A stretch of DNA of 64,000 nucleotides from Cordilura impudica (GCA_963682025.1 OY821517.1:96641946-96705945), one strand, 5' to 3'. Positions 11,320 through 23,165 are shown, numbered from the stretch's first letter. The notes: generated by a model not told the origin, from the sequence alone. Made by a program: numbers and translations.

Positions 11320-12101
11320 CAAGTAAGAAAATTATAGTCGGTCTAGACCGACAATACGATACCCTATACCATGCGTTTAGAGACCCTATCTCTTAGGCCC
11401 AACTAACTGAACATAGAAAATAAGCAAGAACCAAATTTGAGTGGGATTTTTATTAATTTTTTTGGCTGCAGATATGAAAAAGTTCATATCGGATGCTATA
11501 TCTATATGGGGACTTGGTCCAAAAATGGACCGATCCTGATCATGTTTGGTAAAGTCTCTTGTATTTTGCAAAAATATATACAAACAAAATTTGAGAAGAA
11601 TCAGTGCAATATTTTTGTTTTTTAATAGATTTAAGTGAAGATCGGGAAGCAGCTCTATATGGGGTCAAAGGGATCATTTTTGGACTACTCATTAATGGAT
11701 GTAATGAACGCATACAAACCCAATTTGAGTAAGATCTATATGACAATTTGGATCTTATGGCAATTTATGTCGATTTCATATGGGTAATTTGTATGGGGGC
11801 TAGGTCTGAACATGGACCGATTCTCACCAGTTTCAATAGCGTTCATCCCATGGCCGATAAAAGCTTATGTACCAAATTTCATCAAAATACATTCATATTT
11901 GCGACCTGCAGTTTGATTACAAGCTTTACATGGACACACAGACGGACGGACGGACGGACGGACGGACATTGTTAAATCAACTCTGAAAGTGATTCTGATT
12001 CGATCGGTATAATTAAAGATGGGTCTAGGTCAAATATTTTTGGTTGTTACAAACAGCAGCACAAAGTCATTATACCCAAACCACATAGTGGTATAGGGTA
12101 T
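11320..12101 (-). mobile_element. HINE family A, copy A2 (full length)
   Basis: Reads on the minus strand from ATACCCTATACCACTATGTG (at 12101) to CTTACTTG (at 11320). All family parts are present: 5' ATACCCTATACCA, the GTCCGTCC array near 11940, the TGGTATAGGGTAT inverted match near the 3' end, and a GTCGGTCTAGACCGAC palindrome just before the terminus. Length 782 bp, a good model of the full family unit. Short open frames inside it are not genes. Confidence 0.9.
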
Positions 12102-12489
12102 AAATATTTTTTTCAATTTTGGGATAAAATGCTAAACGGAGTCGGCAAGTCATACACTTATTAAAAATTAAGCCTACATTTTCATGTTTGGCAACATTAA
12201 AGACAGTCGTGTGAAGAAGTAAATATGAAAAACGAAGTAATGAAAAAAATTAATATTGAACTACATGACAAAAATAGCCGAAATGGCAGAATGAATTAAG
12301 ACAGCCAAGGAACTAACAAACTAGTTCATATAGTTTAGGACAGAGAATCGTTCAATTGAAATAGTTCATTCATTAACTACACAACTCTTCTTAAGTGTAT
12401 GATGGCTGTATAATCGTGATAAAATATTGGTTTTTGGATATAAAAAATTATGAAGTTAAAGCAAAAATGATCTAAGTTCTGATCTACAT
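12102..12489. other. intergenic, nothing recognised
   Basis: A+T-rich sequence between HINE A2 and the 22-bp repeat array. No coding or repeat signal. Confidence 0.45.
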
Positions 12490-12762
12490 CTTTTTCAGTT
12501 GTATCTCAGAAAATATCAATTGATTTTCAAAATATATCAATTGTATTTCAAAAAACATTAACTGAATTTCAGAAGTTATAAATTGTATTTCAGAAAACAT
12601 CAATAGAATTTCAGAAAGTATCAATTGTATTTCAGAAAGCATCAATTGAATTTCAGAAAACATCAAACGTATTTCCGAAAACATCAAATGTTTTTCAGAA
12701 ATTATTCAATGTATTTCAGAAAATATCAATTAGGTTTCAGAAGATATCAACTTAATTTTTGA
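12490..12762 (+). repeat. degenerate 22-bp tandem array, forward arm
   Basis: About twelve imperfect units built around TTTCAGAAAACATCAATTG with a variable pair of bases before the next TTTCAG. The units keep a 21-23 bp spacing while varying by one to four bases. On the minus strand the 22-bp period gives a 67-codon repetitive open frame, which I take as a by-product of the array. Confidence 0.85.
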
Positions 12763-13069
12763 ATTTAAAAGTACTTTGCCATACAATACCTAAAAGTTAT
12801 TATAGTAGTGTTTCTGTTAGTGATTTAGAGTCAGAGAAAATTTTTGTTAATATTTGGATTTATTTTTTATGCAGTGGAAAATAAACTATAAAGGGCAGAC
12901 CCTTAATGGTAAAAAAATGACGACTTAATTTTTTAATCAGCTCTAATATAAACACCAGCAGAGGAATCGGGAATAAAGTTTTGCCTGCATCGTGACGCTC
13001 AATTCTAAAGTCATCATTTTGAAAAAATGCATTTACAGTTTACAAGAAATGTTACAATGACTATTTTGC

Positions 13070-13258
13070 TGAAATTCAATTGATATTTGCTGAAATACAT
13101 TTTGTATTTTCTGAAATACATTTAATATTTCCCGAAATACGTTTGATATTTTCTGAAATACATTTGACAATTTTTAAAATACATTTGATGAAATGCAATT
13201 TGTTATTTTTGAAAATCAATTGATGTTTTCTGAAATACAGTTTGAAATACAATTGGGA
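13070..13258 (-). repeat. degenerate 22-bp tandem array, reverse arm
   Basis: The same unit as at 12490-12762 in opposite orientation (TTTTCTGAAATACATTTGAT and variants), about eight units. About 310 bp of non-repetitive sequence separates the arms, so the pair could fold into a large imperfect hairpin. It is followed by an 18-base poly-A run near 13286. Confidence 0.85.
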
Positions 13259-13304
13259 ATGGTGTAGATATGCCCACATTTTTACAAAAAAAAAAAAAAA
13301 AAAA

Positions 13305-15499
13305 TATTGGGCACCTCAAAATTAATGTGATTCACGATATTTTTATAAATGTTCGGAGATTGAAAATAAGTGAAATCAACTGAGGATATGTTACATGTTG
13401 GTCAATCATTTGCCCGCAATCATTTGTCTGGTTGGGCGTGCTGTCAACTTTCTCGTGTAGCAATTTCAGGCGTCGGCCTGGGGCTACTAATTGTACAATT
13501 CAAAGAACTCTGGCACCGATTCATATCTATACCATGGATCAAACAGTTGTCAATTAACAAGGCGATATTATTTTCAATGAGGTAATGACGAAAAATTTAT
13601 AGAATACATGCGTGTAATGAATGCTGTGTCAAATAGTATTGGCTTATTTGTAACAAAAAATTTTAGTAAAAGCCATCGGATAAACGACAGTAAAGTCCAT
13701 TAAAATTTCATTAAAGCAAACATTATTTTCCCAACATCAAATGCAATGTTAATAGTTTACGACACGTAACGCGTACTTTAGTCCAGATGAGCGAAATAAT
13801 CATTCGTGTTCGGAAAACGAGGGTAGTCTACTTTGCACGCACATTCCATAATACCCTCACTTACTTTTTCCTAAATAAATGGATGAGCTAAAACGAGAAA
13901 GCCTATCGAAAGTAATAAAAATACAAATTTTATGATTAATTAACCACTTCTTGCAGAATATAGCCATTCTATTTTTCGAGATGTATATAAAAAAAAAACA
14001 AATAATTCATTAGTTAGATTAATTTTTCTAAACACTAATTTGCATTTTTCTAGAAAAAGTAGCAGACACTTTAATTTTTTATATTTGCCCTTCTTTCAAT
14101 GGCTGCAACTTGTGAATCTGGTCAGTCTTAAAAAATACAAGTAATTTATGCCCCATTGAATTTACGTTGCGAAAATCAAAATGAAAGTCAAATTATTAAA
14201 TAACAATCAGCCGTTCTTATTTTTATAAGAAAGTGAAAAAATAATCGCTACAAATTGTATAAAGAAACAAACAAAGAGAATAATCGAACAAATAAAACGC
14301 AATGTACTTTTTGGTGGTGTGATGATGATGGCAATAATAACTGATGATGATTGATTTATAAAAAATTAAACTTTGTATAAAATCATAAAAAATACTAACT
14401 AAATTACCATCCCACAATGAACAGATGAGCCATAGGCAGCAGACCTGCATATGAAATTATGTATATTTTAAAATTAATGCTAATGTTATTTGTGTGGTGA
14501 AATTTGTTGCTTTTGAGAATTTTGTTAAATGGAACAAATAATAATGTTTGTATACCACGCAAAAGTTATATTAATAATTTTCTAATTAATTTAAAATAAT
14601 AATAAATACGAAAATTATGCCTTGAGCTTTTGAAATTGGGACATATTTATAGTATTTGCATCACTGGTGTTATTTCTTGCATTAGTCTTTTTTGTGAATA
14701 CGTAGGATTTTATTCGCTTTCTATTGTAGCAAGCTGAAGCGATATATTGCTGTAGGTTAAGTTAAAAAACAGTATTGTATAGAGATAAGTAACCGCATAT
14801 TTTTTTAAAATTTATTTTGGAAATATGAACAACTCGAAATAAAGGAAATTCATTAACATTAAATATAATAAAAAATTAAAATCATGGTAATTTTGGTTTA
14901 TTATTTTGTGTCTTCTTCATCCATTTCTGCTAGTATAACTTTTATTATGTCTGTATGCTTTTTTGGCTTAAATATTCGTTGTGGATTTTTTTATGAACAT
15001 TATTTGTATCACAAAGCGTTTCTAAATCATTGTATTTGGCAGATGTAATTGTAATAAACCTTTATATGCAGGAATCGGTCCATTTGTTGTTATGGGTAAA
15101 TTGCGTTTTGAGCGTGAGATCGTATTGAGATTGCTATTGGTTTTTTCGAAATTTTCAAAATAACCATACTTAAGTATAATAATATAACTATCTTTTTCAA
15201 ATGTAGCAGAACGTAGAGTTTGTGTAAAATAAGAAATGTGATCTGTTTGAGTATCTCTTTATTTTTTATATATATAACTACATATATTGGCAATGCAGTA
15301 ATTCATAATTCTCTCTTATGCTACATCTCCCTTCCTTTAATTTATGTTATTATTTATTTATTAATTTGGAATTCTATACACAAGACCAATGTCTCTTATT
15401 ACAGTATATAATTATTAATTTGTTGAAAAAAAAGTTATACATTATAAATTATTTATAAAAAGAAAGGAAAAATAAGTTACAAATAGTTACAATATTAAC
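13305..15499. other. long A+T-rich stretch, no gene recognised
   Basis: A patch at about 13395-13555 is less A+T-rich and carries a 71-codon frame (13370-13585, plus) that I cannot match to any family. The rest (13.6-15.5 kb) is low-complexity A+T with short chance frames. No terminal repeats, RNA genes or known elements were found. Confidence 0.4.
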
Positions 15500-15503
15500 T
15501 TAA

Positions 15504-17432
15504 TCCTGGAAAGTTACTCTTCATTTTAGTACATTAAAGTTAATCTTCGTCGAATCGACGAACAAATTTTTAAAAAAAATTCTAGCTGAACGATTTTTAA
15601 AGTAAAAAATAAACGAAATTTTTTTTAGGTAAAGGTTTTATTAAAAAATAAGGAAAAAAAAATAATATATAAAAATAAAAATTATTTTTCAGTCTTAAAA
15701 TTCGATACGAATTTGGTCTCCTTTTTTTGGTTTTTTTAAATTAATTAATTTTCTATATGACGTAGCTGCTTACAAAAGTAATATGAAGAATTCCAAAAAA
15801 AAAGACACATTGGCCACCTGTTGGTTTTTCGAGAACACGAGACAATGCTGCACATTTGATCCAAAGTGTCGACGCCGCTTTTCGTCTGATTATAAAATTC
15901 CTCCATGTGGGGTTTTCCCGTTTTCGGATTTATACTTCCTTCTTCATCGCAGCTTGACAAGAGATGTACAAGTTTGTTTGGTTTGGGGTTGTAGGATAAT
16001 AAAGTTAGTTCCTTGTCGTAACAAAACAAGGATGTTCCAGCTCTCCGGCCTTTTACATTGCCCATTTCATTCGGAATTTCTCTTTTGTTTGACCGTAAAA
16101 TGCCAACAAGGGTCAATGTATAAGGTTCCAGAAGCAGTGGTTTGGCAAGGGAAACCGATGTGAACCAGTTATCCTTAGTAATATTGCGATTCGGTCCGCG
16201 AACAGTTTTCGTCAGCACTTTTACGTAATGTTCTCCCAGAGAAGTTGCCGTTGGATAAGAGCCCTTTCCCAGACATGGGCTAGCATCTAACATATAAGCC
16301 GGGTACGTAGTTTTGGCGGCATTTTTCGATAAAAAGATCCCAAACTTTTCTTATCAGAGCAAATTTGTCATTAATTATAGTCATTCTTACACTTTTGTCA
16401 TCAAAGGGAAGGTACGATAACAAAAATTTTAACCGCATTTTACCTATGGTAGACAAGTAGCGCAAGCCGCAATATGTGGGATCAAAAAGTTCGTCTGCTG
16501 TAAGTTATCTTTCTTAATGGCCATAAGAACTAGAAGCCCTAGAAGAGCATATATTTCAGAGGCATCAGTGGTACCCATTTGCGAATTAAATTTTGAACGG
16601 CTCTGTATCTCGGTGTTTGTCCACTGCACAATCTCATCAATAATTTCAGAAGTGATGAATAATTTAAAACATTCAAGAGGGTCTTCCACTCCTTTACATT
16701 CTCGTTGCGGACCCCTAGCCTTGTGGACATAGGTCCTAGCCCGACGATGTGATTTTCCTTTTTTCGTGCACCATTTATCAAAATTTTTTCCGCGCAGATT
16801 TGTTTTTGGAAACTCAATGATATTAATTTTTGAGCGAAGCACGTTGAGTGGTGTGTCATCTTCATCTGAAAATTCTTCATAGGAAAACTCCGACGACATT
16901 GGTACGTCATCTTCAGCGACGCGTGCCTGCTCTGCATCTAAATCACTGTTTTCGTCACTTTCGTAGCTGTCGTCATCTTCTTCCTCTGAATCATCCAAGA
17001 TATTTAAATCGTCGTCGTCACAATTTTGTAAAAACTTTTAACTGTCAGCGTCTGTTAGTAGTTTTTTAGAGCTCATTATATATTCTACAAAAAAAAAATT
17101 TTTTTTTAAACAATAATAAATGGTTTAAAATAATATATTTTGTAATAATATTAACACAACTAATGCAAAACAATAAAAAAACAGAACAAAATAAAACAAC
17201 AAATTTATTTCCCTATAAACGCAAAAAGTTACTCTTCGTCGTTGCGACGAGTACATACCTGTGATTTTCAACTTTAGAGAAATGAGTATCCAGCGTACGT
17301 CCACTCACTGCAAGCTTTCTTCACCAATTAACGTTGTTGGCAAAAAGAGCGTAATTTGAACACACATAAAAAAAGTTATATTATAGAGAGTAAATGAGCT
17401 TCGTCGATTCGACGAACAGTAACCGTCCAGGG
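15504..17432 (-). mobile_element. piggyBac element, complete between TTAA duplications
   Basis: TTAA at 15500-15503 and 17433-17436 flanks a 1929-bp element. The right end, read inward on the minus strand, is CCCTGGACGGTTACTGTTCG; the left is TCCTGGAAAGTTACTCTTC, a diverged match. TTAA duplication and a CCC start are hallmarks of piggyBac. Sub-terminal hairpin motifs TTCGTCGAATCGACGAA (near 15548 and 17400) and CTTCGTCGTTGCGACGAG (near 17233) recur at both ends. The interior is a defective transposase gene on the minus strand. The insertion sits beside the 3' end of LINE-1. Confidence 0.9.
15745..17076 (-). pseudogene. piggyBac transposase pseudogene
   Basis: The original start is probably ATG 17074-17076 (MSSKKLLTDADS, then a stop); an internal Met at 16998 opens the longest frame. 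An acidic N-terminal third is followed by the piggyBac core: a RYLSTIGKMRLKFLLSYLPF segment, then YMLDASP, DNWFTS (second catalytic Asp) and SGVDTLDQMC (third catalytic Asp). Frame breaks lie near 16480 and 16285. At the second, NYVPG is joined to the YMLDASP segment, deleting roughly 40 codons that in this family hold the first catalytic Asp. The C-terminal Cys-rich domain is missing after RHIEN. Normal length is about 550-600 residues. The copy is inactive, but its ends could still be moved in trans. Confidence 0.88.
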
Positions 17433-17598
17433 TTAAATCTAAATGTATTAGACATAAGTTTAATTTTGACTCAAAGAAGGATTAAAAAAAAACAGAAAAT
17501 GTACTAAATTAAAATACTTAGTAGTAAAGTTTTAAAGTTTTACTAATCAAAGTTTTCAAAATGATCAAATGACAAAAAAAATAAGAATTTTTATCCAA

Positions 17599-19755
17599 TC
17601 AAACAATAAAGTTCAAAAGAGTTAAATCGAGAACAGACAAACAATGCTTTTTTTTGAAAATTTGGGCGTTACTTATAGTTTGTATATTGAATGGGATTGA
17701 ATTCCAAAGACGGACAGCATTAATGAAGAACTGACAGCTGGAAAGTATATAACGGCATTTGAGAGGTATAATTCTGTTTCCTATATTAGAATTGGAAAAA
17801 GTTAAACGTTTGTATAGATGTTCCGGTTCCTTAGTGTAGATTACCTTATGTAAAAATATTAAAGCTCTGGTTTTGAGTAATTCATCAAACTGAAAACCAT
17901 AGAGCTTAGCTGCTGTAATTGGTGAAATGGAATCATACCTTCTCTTGCCGTACACGTAACGTGTTATATTTTTAAATGCAGAGTTGAGTTTATCTCTGCT
18001 AGCAGCATCACATTCAGCAAACACACATCACATCCATACATCAGAATTGGCATTAAATATGTTTTTGCAATAAGTGATCTAATATTGATGGGTGTGGAAT
18101 TCTGCGTTGACCAAAGTGTTCTTAGCATCGAAAAAGTTCTACCACATGCATAGCTAATGTGGTCGGACCATATAAGAGTATTGTTGAAGAAGATTTCTAG
18201 ATTTTTTGCTGAATTTACAGTTTCTATATGTTCATTATCAGGTCAGGTATATAAAGACTTCTATTAAATCGTATTTGAATAACAAGGCATTTAGACTTCC
18301 TTGGATTTATGCTACGTCCATTTGCTGTAGCCCGGGTATTAACCCGCTGAAGTTCCTCATTCAAAATTGTGATACAATGTTGAATCATAGAAACGTTACA
18401 GCTGATGTAAAGTTGTGCATCGTCGGCGTACATTCTTACTTTACAACACTGAAGTTGGTTCGGAAGATCATTCGCGTAAAAAGAAAACAGAAGAGGCCCT
18501 ACTAATGATCCTTGCGAACAGTATTAAAAAATTTGTCTTCGCTGCCTCAATCTCTTTCCATATATCCTCTGCTACATCTACCAAAGCAGTACTACAGCTA
18601 TGTTTTCTTCGAAAACCGGATTGACGATCTATTAATAGATTGTGTGTGTTTATATAAAGTGATATTTGTTCGTGAGTGATTCTTTCAATAATCGGATTTC
18701 GTTTTGGGTATTGGGATAATTTTTGAATTTTTACATTTAGTAGAATGGCAGCTAGTAGTTATAATGCTATTAAATATATGTGTTACGAATGGCAAAATTT
18801 GAAGGAGAAGAATTTTGAGAAATTTAGGATCAATTTCGTCCGCTCCAACAGCATTTGATTTAATAGACATACAACTTTTCAAAACAACAATCTCATTTAC
18901 ACAATCAAAACTAAATAGGTGATTAAAAAAGTGATTATTGTAGTAACTCATGTCTGCTACCACCATAGAAATATTAATGAACTGTTCATTTACAACGTCA
19001 GGATCAAAGGATACCGGTTCGTTTTTCATATCTTTGCCGATGCCAATTTCTCTAATCGTTTGCCACGTTTTTCTGGATCCTAAAGCAGATGAGAATTTAT
19101 CGGCGTAGAAATTCGATTTAGCTTGCTTACTTATCTTGCGAGTTTCATTTCTTGCAGCACAGTATTCAGTATGTAAATTCGCTGTTTTAAACTTTTTCCA
19201 GCGAGATTAAGCGAGGTCTCCTCGATTAATGGATTGTTGTATTCTATATGAGAACCATGGATTTTTTTTTGGACGTATTATTTTAGTTTTTAGTGGTACT
19301 GATTGATTAAACAAATTCAGTATATTGCTTTCAAGGAATGATAGTTGATCATTCACCGTAATACATTCATGTAATACATTTGTTGCCAATCAATTTTAAA
19401 AAATTCATCTTCAAAAAATGAGTAGTTTAAATTCTTGAAATCACAGTATGTAATTGACAGATTGGGAACATGCAATTAAAAGTTATATATCATGAAAATT
19501 AGACCATGTTTGGAAAAACAGGGTGCAGAAATTTGATCGTAGAGGATAGCATTGTGTGTATCACTTGCAAAGAACAGGTCCAGTAAGGTACTGCTATTAG
19601 TTGTAAAATGAGTGGGTGTAGTTGTATTGGGAGATGTACGTCCTAGCAATGTCATGCTAGTTATGAGGCTAAAATCGATCAAGATATTGCCGTTGAAATC
19701 GCCAGCGATGACAATATCATCATACATTAATATATCGACTCCAAAAGTGATTTTT
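17599..19755 (-). pseudogene. LINE-1: non-LTR retrotransposon ORF2, 5'-truncated and decayed
   Basis: Read on the minus strand from 19755: an apurinic endonuclease C-terminal half (VIAGDFNGNIL, STLLDLFFASD, ISAPCFSKH), a linker, the start of reverse transcriptase (IKSNAVGADEIDPKFLKILL, then SKIIPIPKTKSDY), the active-site motif YADDAQLYIS at about 18430, and a C-terminal domain with FFINAVRLWNSIPFN near 17700. Stops and shifts separate these blocks, so the copy is dead. The 5' part is missing: endonuclease sequence stops at about 19755, where HINE A3 begins. It belongs to the endonuclease-bearing LINEs (I/Jockey/CR1 side); I do not assign a clade. LINE-2 is a related copy. Confidence 0.85.
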
Positions 19756-20030
19756 CTCAAATTTGGTTTGTATATATTTTTTCAAAGTATAAGTGACTTT
19801 GCCAAATATGGTCAGGATCGGTCCATTTTTCGACCTAGTCCCCATATAAGTATAGCACCCGATATGAACTTTTTCTTATCTGCAGCGAAAAAAATTAATA
19901 AAACTGCCACTCAAATTTGGTTTATGCTTATTTGCTAAATCCAATTAGTTGGACCGAAGAGATAGGGTCTCTAAGCCATGGTATATGGTATCATATAGTC
20001 GGTCTAGACCGACTATAATTTTCTTACTTG
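19751..20030 (+). mobile_element. HINE family A, copy A3 (3' part only)
   Basis: Contains only the 3' third of the family, from TTTTTCTCAAATTTGGTTTG through a perfect TATAGTCGGTCTAGACCGAC palindrome to CTTACTTG at 20030. The 5' side is fused to LINE-1 and the 3' side to the gypsy remnant, so it sits at a junction of two older elements. Confidence 0.85.
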
Positions 20031-20612
20031 TTTTTTTATGTGGTGACTATTTCTGCGATATGGTTTTCCGTCTTCGTCTTTGATTATATATGAGCGAGAA
20101 GTATTATAGCGTGTTACAGTTTCCTCAAGCTTCCATTCTTTTCCCTATTGCATGAATATTTTCTCGTTTTCTGTGAAATTTTGTGTCTTCTTAACCATTC
20201 TGTCATAGTATTTTTTATTATTAAGTGATTTGTTTTTTAGTTTTTGTATTACATTGTAATTTGTTTGGGTTTAAGTAAGTCTCGTGAGATTGGAAGTTTT
20301 GTTTTCACTCTTCTCTTCATTAAAAGTTGTGCTGGTGATAGATCGATATCTTTAGTTGGCGTATTTCTGTATTCTGAAATTGCTGCATATATTTCTTTTT
20401 CAGTTGGGGATTTTTGAAAATATTTTTTACAATTTGGTTCGGAGAGTCCATTTGATTCTGGATAAATTGGGGAGCTTGTAATGATCTCACAATACCATGA
20501 TTTTGCGAATTTGTGGCATTCATACAGGTAAAGGGCATTCATACATTGTCAGCAATGGCAATTTGTGGAACACCAAATTGAGCAAAAATTTTTATCCAAG
20601 GTGAAATATTTG
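20031..20612 (-). pseudogene. Ty3/gypsy pol remnant: integrase C-terminal part
   Basis: On the minus strand: IFAQFGVPQIAIADN (integrase core, second catalytic Asp region), FAKSWYCEIITSSPIYPESN with NGLSE (third catalytic residue region), EYRNTPTKDIDLSPAQLL, and after a frame change the pol C-terminus WKLEETVTRYNTSRSYI with DEDGKPYRRNSHHI. Integrase inserts retrotransposon DNA into the host genome. Frames are broken near 20540 and 20245, and no LTR, reverse transcriptase or gag is attached. The fragment is bounded by HINE A3 on one side and A+T-rich DNA on the other. Confidence 0.85.
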
Positions 20613-20649
20613 TTTATTTGTTTTATATCAAATTTTTATTTCATTTTAT

Positions 20650-20729
20650 CATATTTTATTTATCCAATTTTATATTTTTATTACATTGTATAACATCTTA
20701 TTTATCCAATTTTATATTTTTAAAGTCTT
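20650..20729 (+). repeat. short tandem duplication (~43 bp)
   Basis: TTTATTTATCCAATTTTATA followed by TTTTTA occurs twice, about 43 bp apart, in otherwise plain A+T-rich sequence between the gypsy remnant and HINE A4. Confidence 0.6.
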
Positions 20730-20773
20730 TTAGTGGACCGTTTTGTTATGCGTGCATTCTTATTTAAATCATT

Positions 20774-21523
20774 ATACCCTATACCACTATGTGGTTTGGG
20801 TATAATGACTATGTGCTGCTGTTTGTAACAACCAAAAATATTTGACCCAGACCCATCTTTAATTATACCGATCGAATCAGAATCACTTTTTAAGTTGATT
20901 TAACAATGTCCGTCCGTCCGTCCGTCCGTCCGTCTGTGTGTCCATGTAATCTTTGTAATCAAACTGCAGGTCGCAAATATGAATATATTTTGATGAAATT
21001 TGGTACATAAGCTTTTATCGGTGAGAATCGGTCCATGTTCAGACCTAGCCCCAATACAAATTACCCCTATGAAATCGACATAAATTGTCATAAGATCCAA
21101 ATTGTCATATAAATCTTAATTGGGTTTGTATGCGTTCATTACATCCATTAATGAGTAGTCCAAAAATGATCCCTTTGGCCCCATAAAGAGCTGCTTCCCG
21201 ATCTTCACTTAAAGCTATCAAAAAACAAAAATATTTCACTGCTTCATCTCAAATTTTGTTTGTATATATTTTCGCAAAATACAAGAGACTTTACCAACCG
21301 TGGTCAGGATCGGTCCATTTTTGGACCCACTTCCCATATTGGCATTGCATCCGATATGAACTTTTTCATATCTGCAGCCAAAAAAATTAATAAAAATGCC
21401 ACTCAAATTTGGTTTATGCTTATTTTCTATATCCAATTAGTTGGGCCTAAGAGGTAGGGTCTCTAAACGCATGGTATAGGGTATCGTATAGTCGGTCTAG
21501 ACCGACTATAATTTTCTTACTTG
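20774..21523 (+). mobile_element. HINE family A, copy A4
   Basis: Starts ATACCCTATACCACTATGTG and ends CTTACTTG at 21523, with a long GTCC array near 20910 and an intact TATAGTCGGTCTAGACCGAC palindrome. Internally it lacks about 25 bases relative to A15 around the GGCCATGGGATGAACGC block. Downstream it abuts the start of LINE-2. Confidence 0.9.
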
Positions 21524-21754
21524 TTTTTGTTATGACGCTTCATCTGGATAGTAGAAATTTAGGTTCGAAAGACAAAATTTATGAAATGTTTCGTATTTTG
21601 TGCAAGCAGAGATCTGGATTGACTATATGCCACATCAACGCCCAGAGTCTAAATAAAAATATTGATGAGTTCCGCTTCATTTTTGAAAACTCCAATGTTG
21701 ATGTTGTTTGTGTATCAGAAACTTGGTTTGACAAACTGGTTTCTGATACTATTT
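21524..21754 (+). pseudogene. LINE-2, 5' segment (endonuclease N-terminus)
   Basis: From 21532 the plus strand reads into the start of a LINE endonuclease: ICHINAQSLNKNIDEF, then VDVVCVSETWFDKLVSDTI. The N-x-x-SL and SETW motifs are the first metal and catalytic blocks of the AP-endonuclease domain. The frame is open to the point where HINE A5 begins (21755). The next residues of the domain occur at 25795 onward, so this and the 25794-26995 segment are two halves of one element. Confidence 0.85.
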
Positions 21755-22563
21755 ATACCCTATACCCCTATGCGGTTTGGATATAATGACTTTGTGCTGC
21801 TGTCTGTAAAAAATATTTGACCTACACCCATCTTTAATTATACCGATCGAATCAGAATCACTATCTGATTCGATTTAACGATGTCCGTCCGTCCGTCCGT
21901 CTGTCCGTCCGTCCATCCTTCTGTGTGTCCATGTAAAGCTTGTAATCAAACTGCAGGTCGTAAATATGAATATATTTTGATGAAATTTGGTATTTGATCT
22001 CTTATCGGACATGGGATGAACGCTGTTGAAATTGGTGAGAATCGGTCAATGTTGAGACCTAGCCCCCATACAAATGACCCCTATGAAATCGACTTAAATT
22101 GCCATAAGATCCAAATTATCATATAAATCTTAGTCAAATTTGGGTTTGTATGCATTTATTACATCCATTAATCGGTAGTCCAAAAATGATGCCTATGGGA
22201 CAACTCTTAGTCATAGGCCCCATATAGAGCTTCTTCCCCATCTTCACTTAAATCTATCAAAAAACAAAAATATTGCACTGATTCTTCTCAAATTTTGTTT
22301 GAATATATTTTTGCAAAATACAAGAGACCTTACCAATCATGGTCAGGATCGGTCCATTTTTGGGCCTAGTGCCCTTATAGATATAGCATCTGATATGAAA
22401 TTTTTCATATCTGCAGAAAAAGAAAAATTATAAAAATCCCACTCAAATTTGGTTTATGCTTATTTTCTATGTCCTGTTGGTTGGGCCTATGGGGTAGGGT
22501 CTCTAAACGCATGGTATAGGGTATCCTAATGTCGGTCTAGACCGACTATAATTTTCTTACTTG
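21755..22563 (+). mobile_element. HINE family A, copy A5
   Basis: Inserted in the T-run after ...GATACTATTT of LINE-2. Full length with 5' ATACCCTATACC, GTCC array near 21885, TGGTATAGGGTAT and GTCGGTCTAGACCGAC at the 3' end. It carries a diagnostic short deletion: CTGTCTGTAAAAAATATTTG where most copies read CTGTTTGTAACAACCAAAAA. A6 shares that deletion. Confidence 0.9.
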
Positions 22564-22576
22564 TTTTTTTTTTGTT

Positions 22577-23083
22577 TTTTGATAGATTTAAGTGAAGATC
22601 GGGAAGCAGCTCTATATGGGGCCTATGACTAAGAGTTGCCCAATAGGGATCGTTTTTAGACTACTGATTAACGGATGTAATATATACATACAAACCCAAT
22701 TTGACTAAGAATTGTATGATAATTTGGATCTTATGGCAATATATGTTGATTTCATACGGGTCATTTGTAATGGGACTAGGTCTGAACATGGACAGATTCT
22801 CACCAATTTCAACAGCCTTCATCCCATGTCCGATAAGAGATCAAATACCAAATTTCATCAAAATATATTCATATTTACGACCTGCAGTTTGATTACAAGC
22901 TTTACATGGACACACAGACGGATGGACGGACGGACAGACGGACGGACGGACGGACATCGTTAAATCGAATCAGATAGTGATTCTGATTCGATCGGTATAA
23001 TTAAAGATGGGTGTAGGTCAAATATTTTTTACAGACAGCAGCACAAAGTCATTATACCCAAACCACATAGTGGTATAGGATAT
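22577..23083 (-). mobile_element. HINE family A, copy A6 (5' two-thirds, inverted next to A5)
   Basis: Minus-strand copy running from the sub-terminal 5' ATATCCTATACCA (at 23083) to about the TCACTTAAATCTATCAAAAA block, where it stops 14 bp after the end of A5. It shares A5's diagnostic variants (CTGTCTGTAAAAAATATTTG, CACTATCTGATTCG, GTCCGTCCATCC), so the two form an inverted duplication. Confidence 0.88.
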
Positions 23084-23165
23084 AAAAGGTCCGCGATGAG
23101 CTCGCGCAACACAGATCAGTGAAAAGTCTTATGATAGATTTTATCTACGTATGTGCAATAATTGC

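Noticed and set aside
13370..13585. 71-codon frame in a less A+T-rich patch, possible exon.
   Set aside because: No similarity that I recognise, and no convincing splice sites in frame with other coding sequence.
21890..21930. Regularly spaced GTCC repeats here and at 11940, 20910, 52670, 59990 and elsewhere, which might be read as an array such as a CRISPR.
   Set aside because: They are the four-base microsatellite inside HINE copies, without spacers, in a eukaryotic genome.
22712..22963. Recurrent 60-110-codon frames inside HINE copies (for example 11748-11975, 22712-22963, 38162-38383, 52476-52736, 62148-62468).
   Set aside because: They are similar to each other only because the repeat is; frames differ between copies and there is no protein signature. 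HINEs are non-coding.
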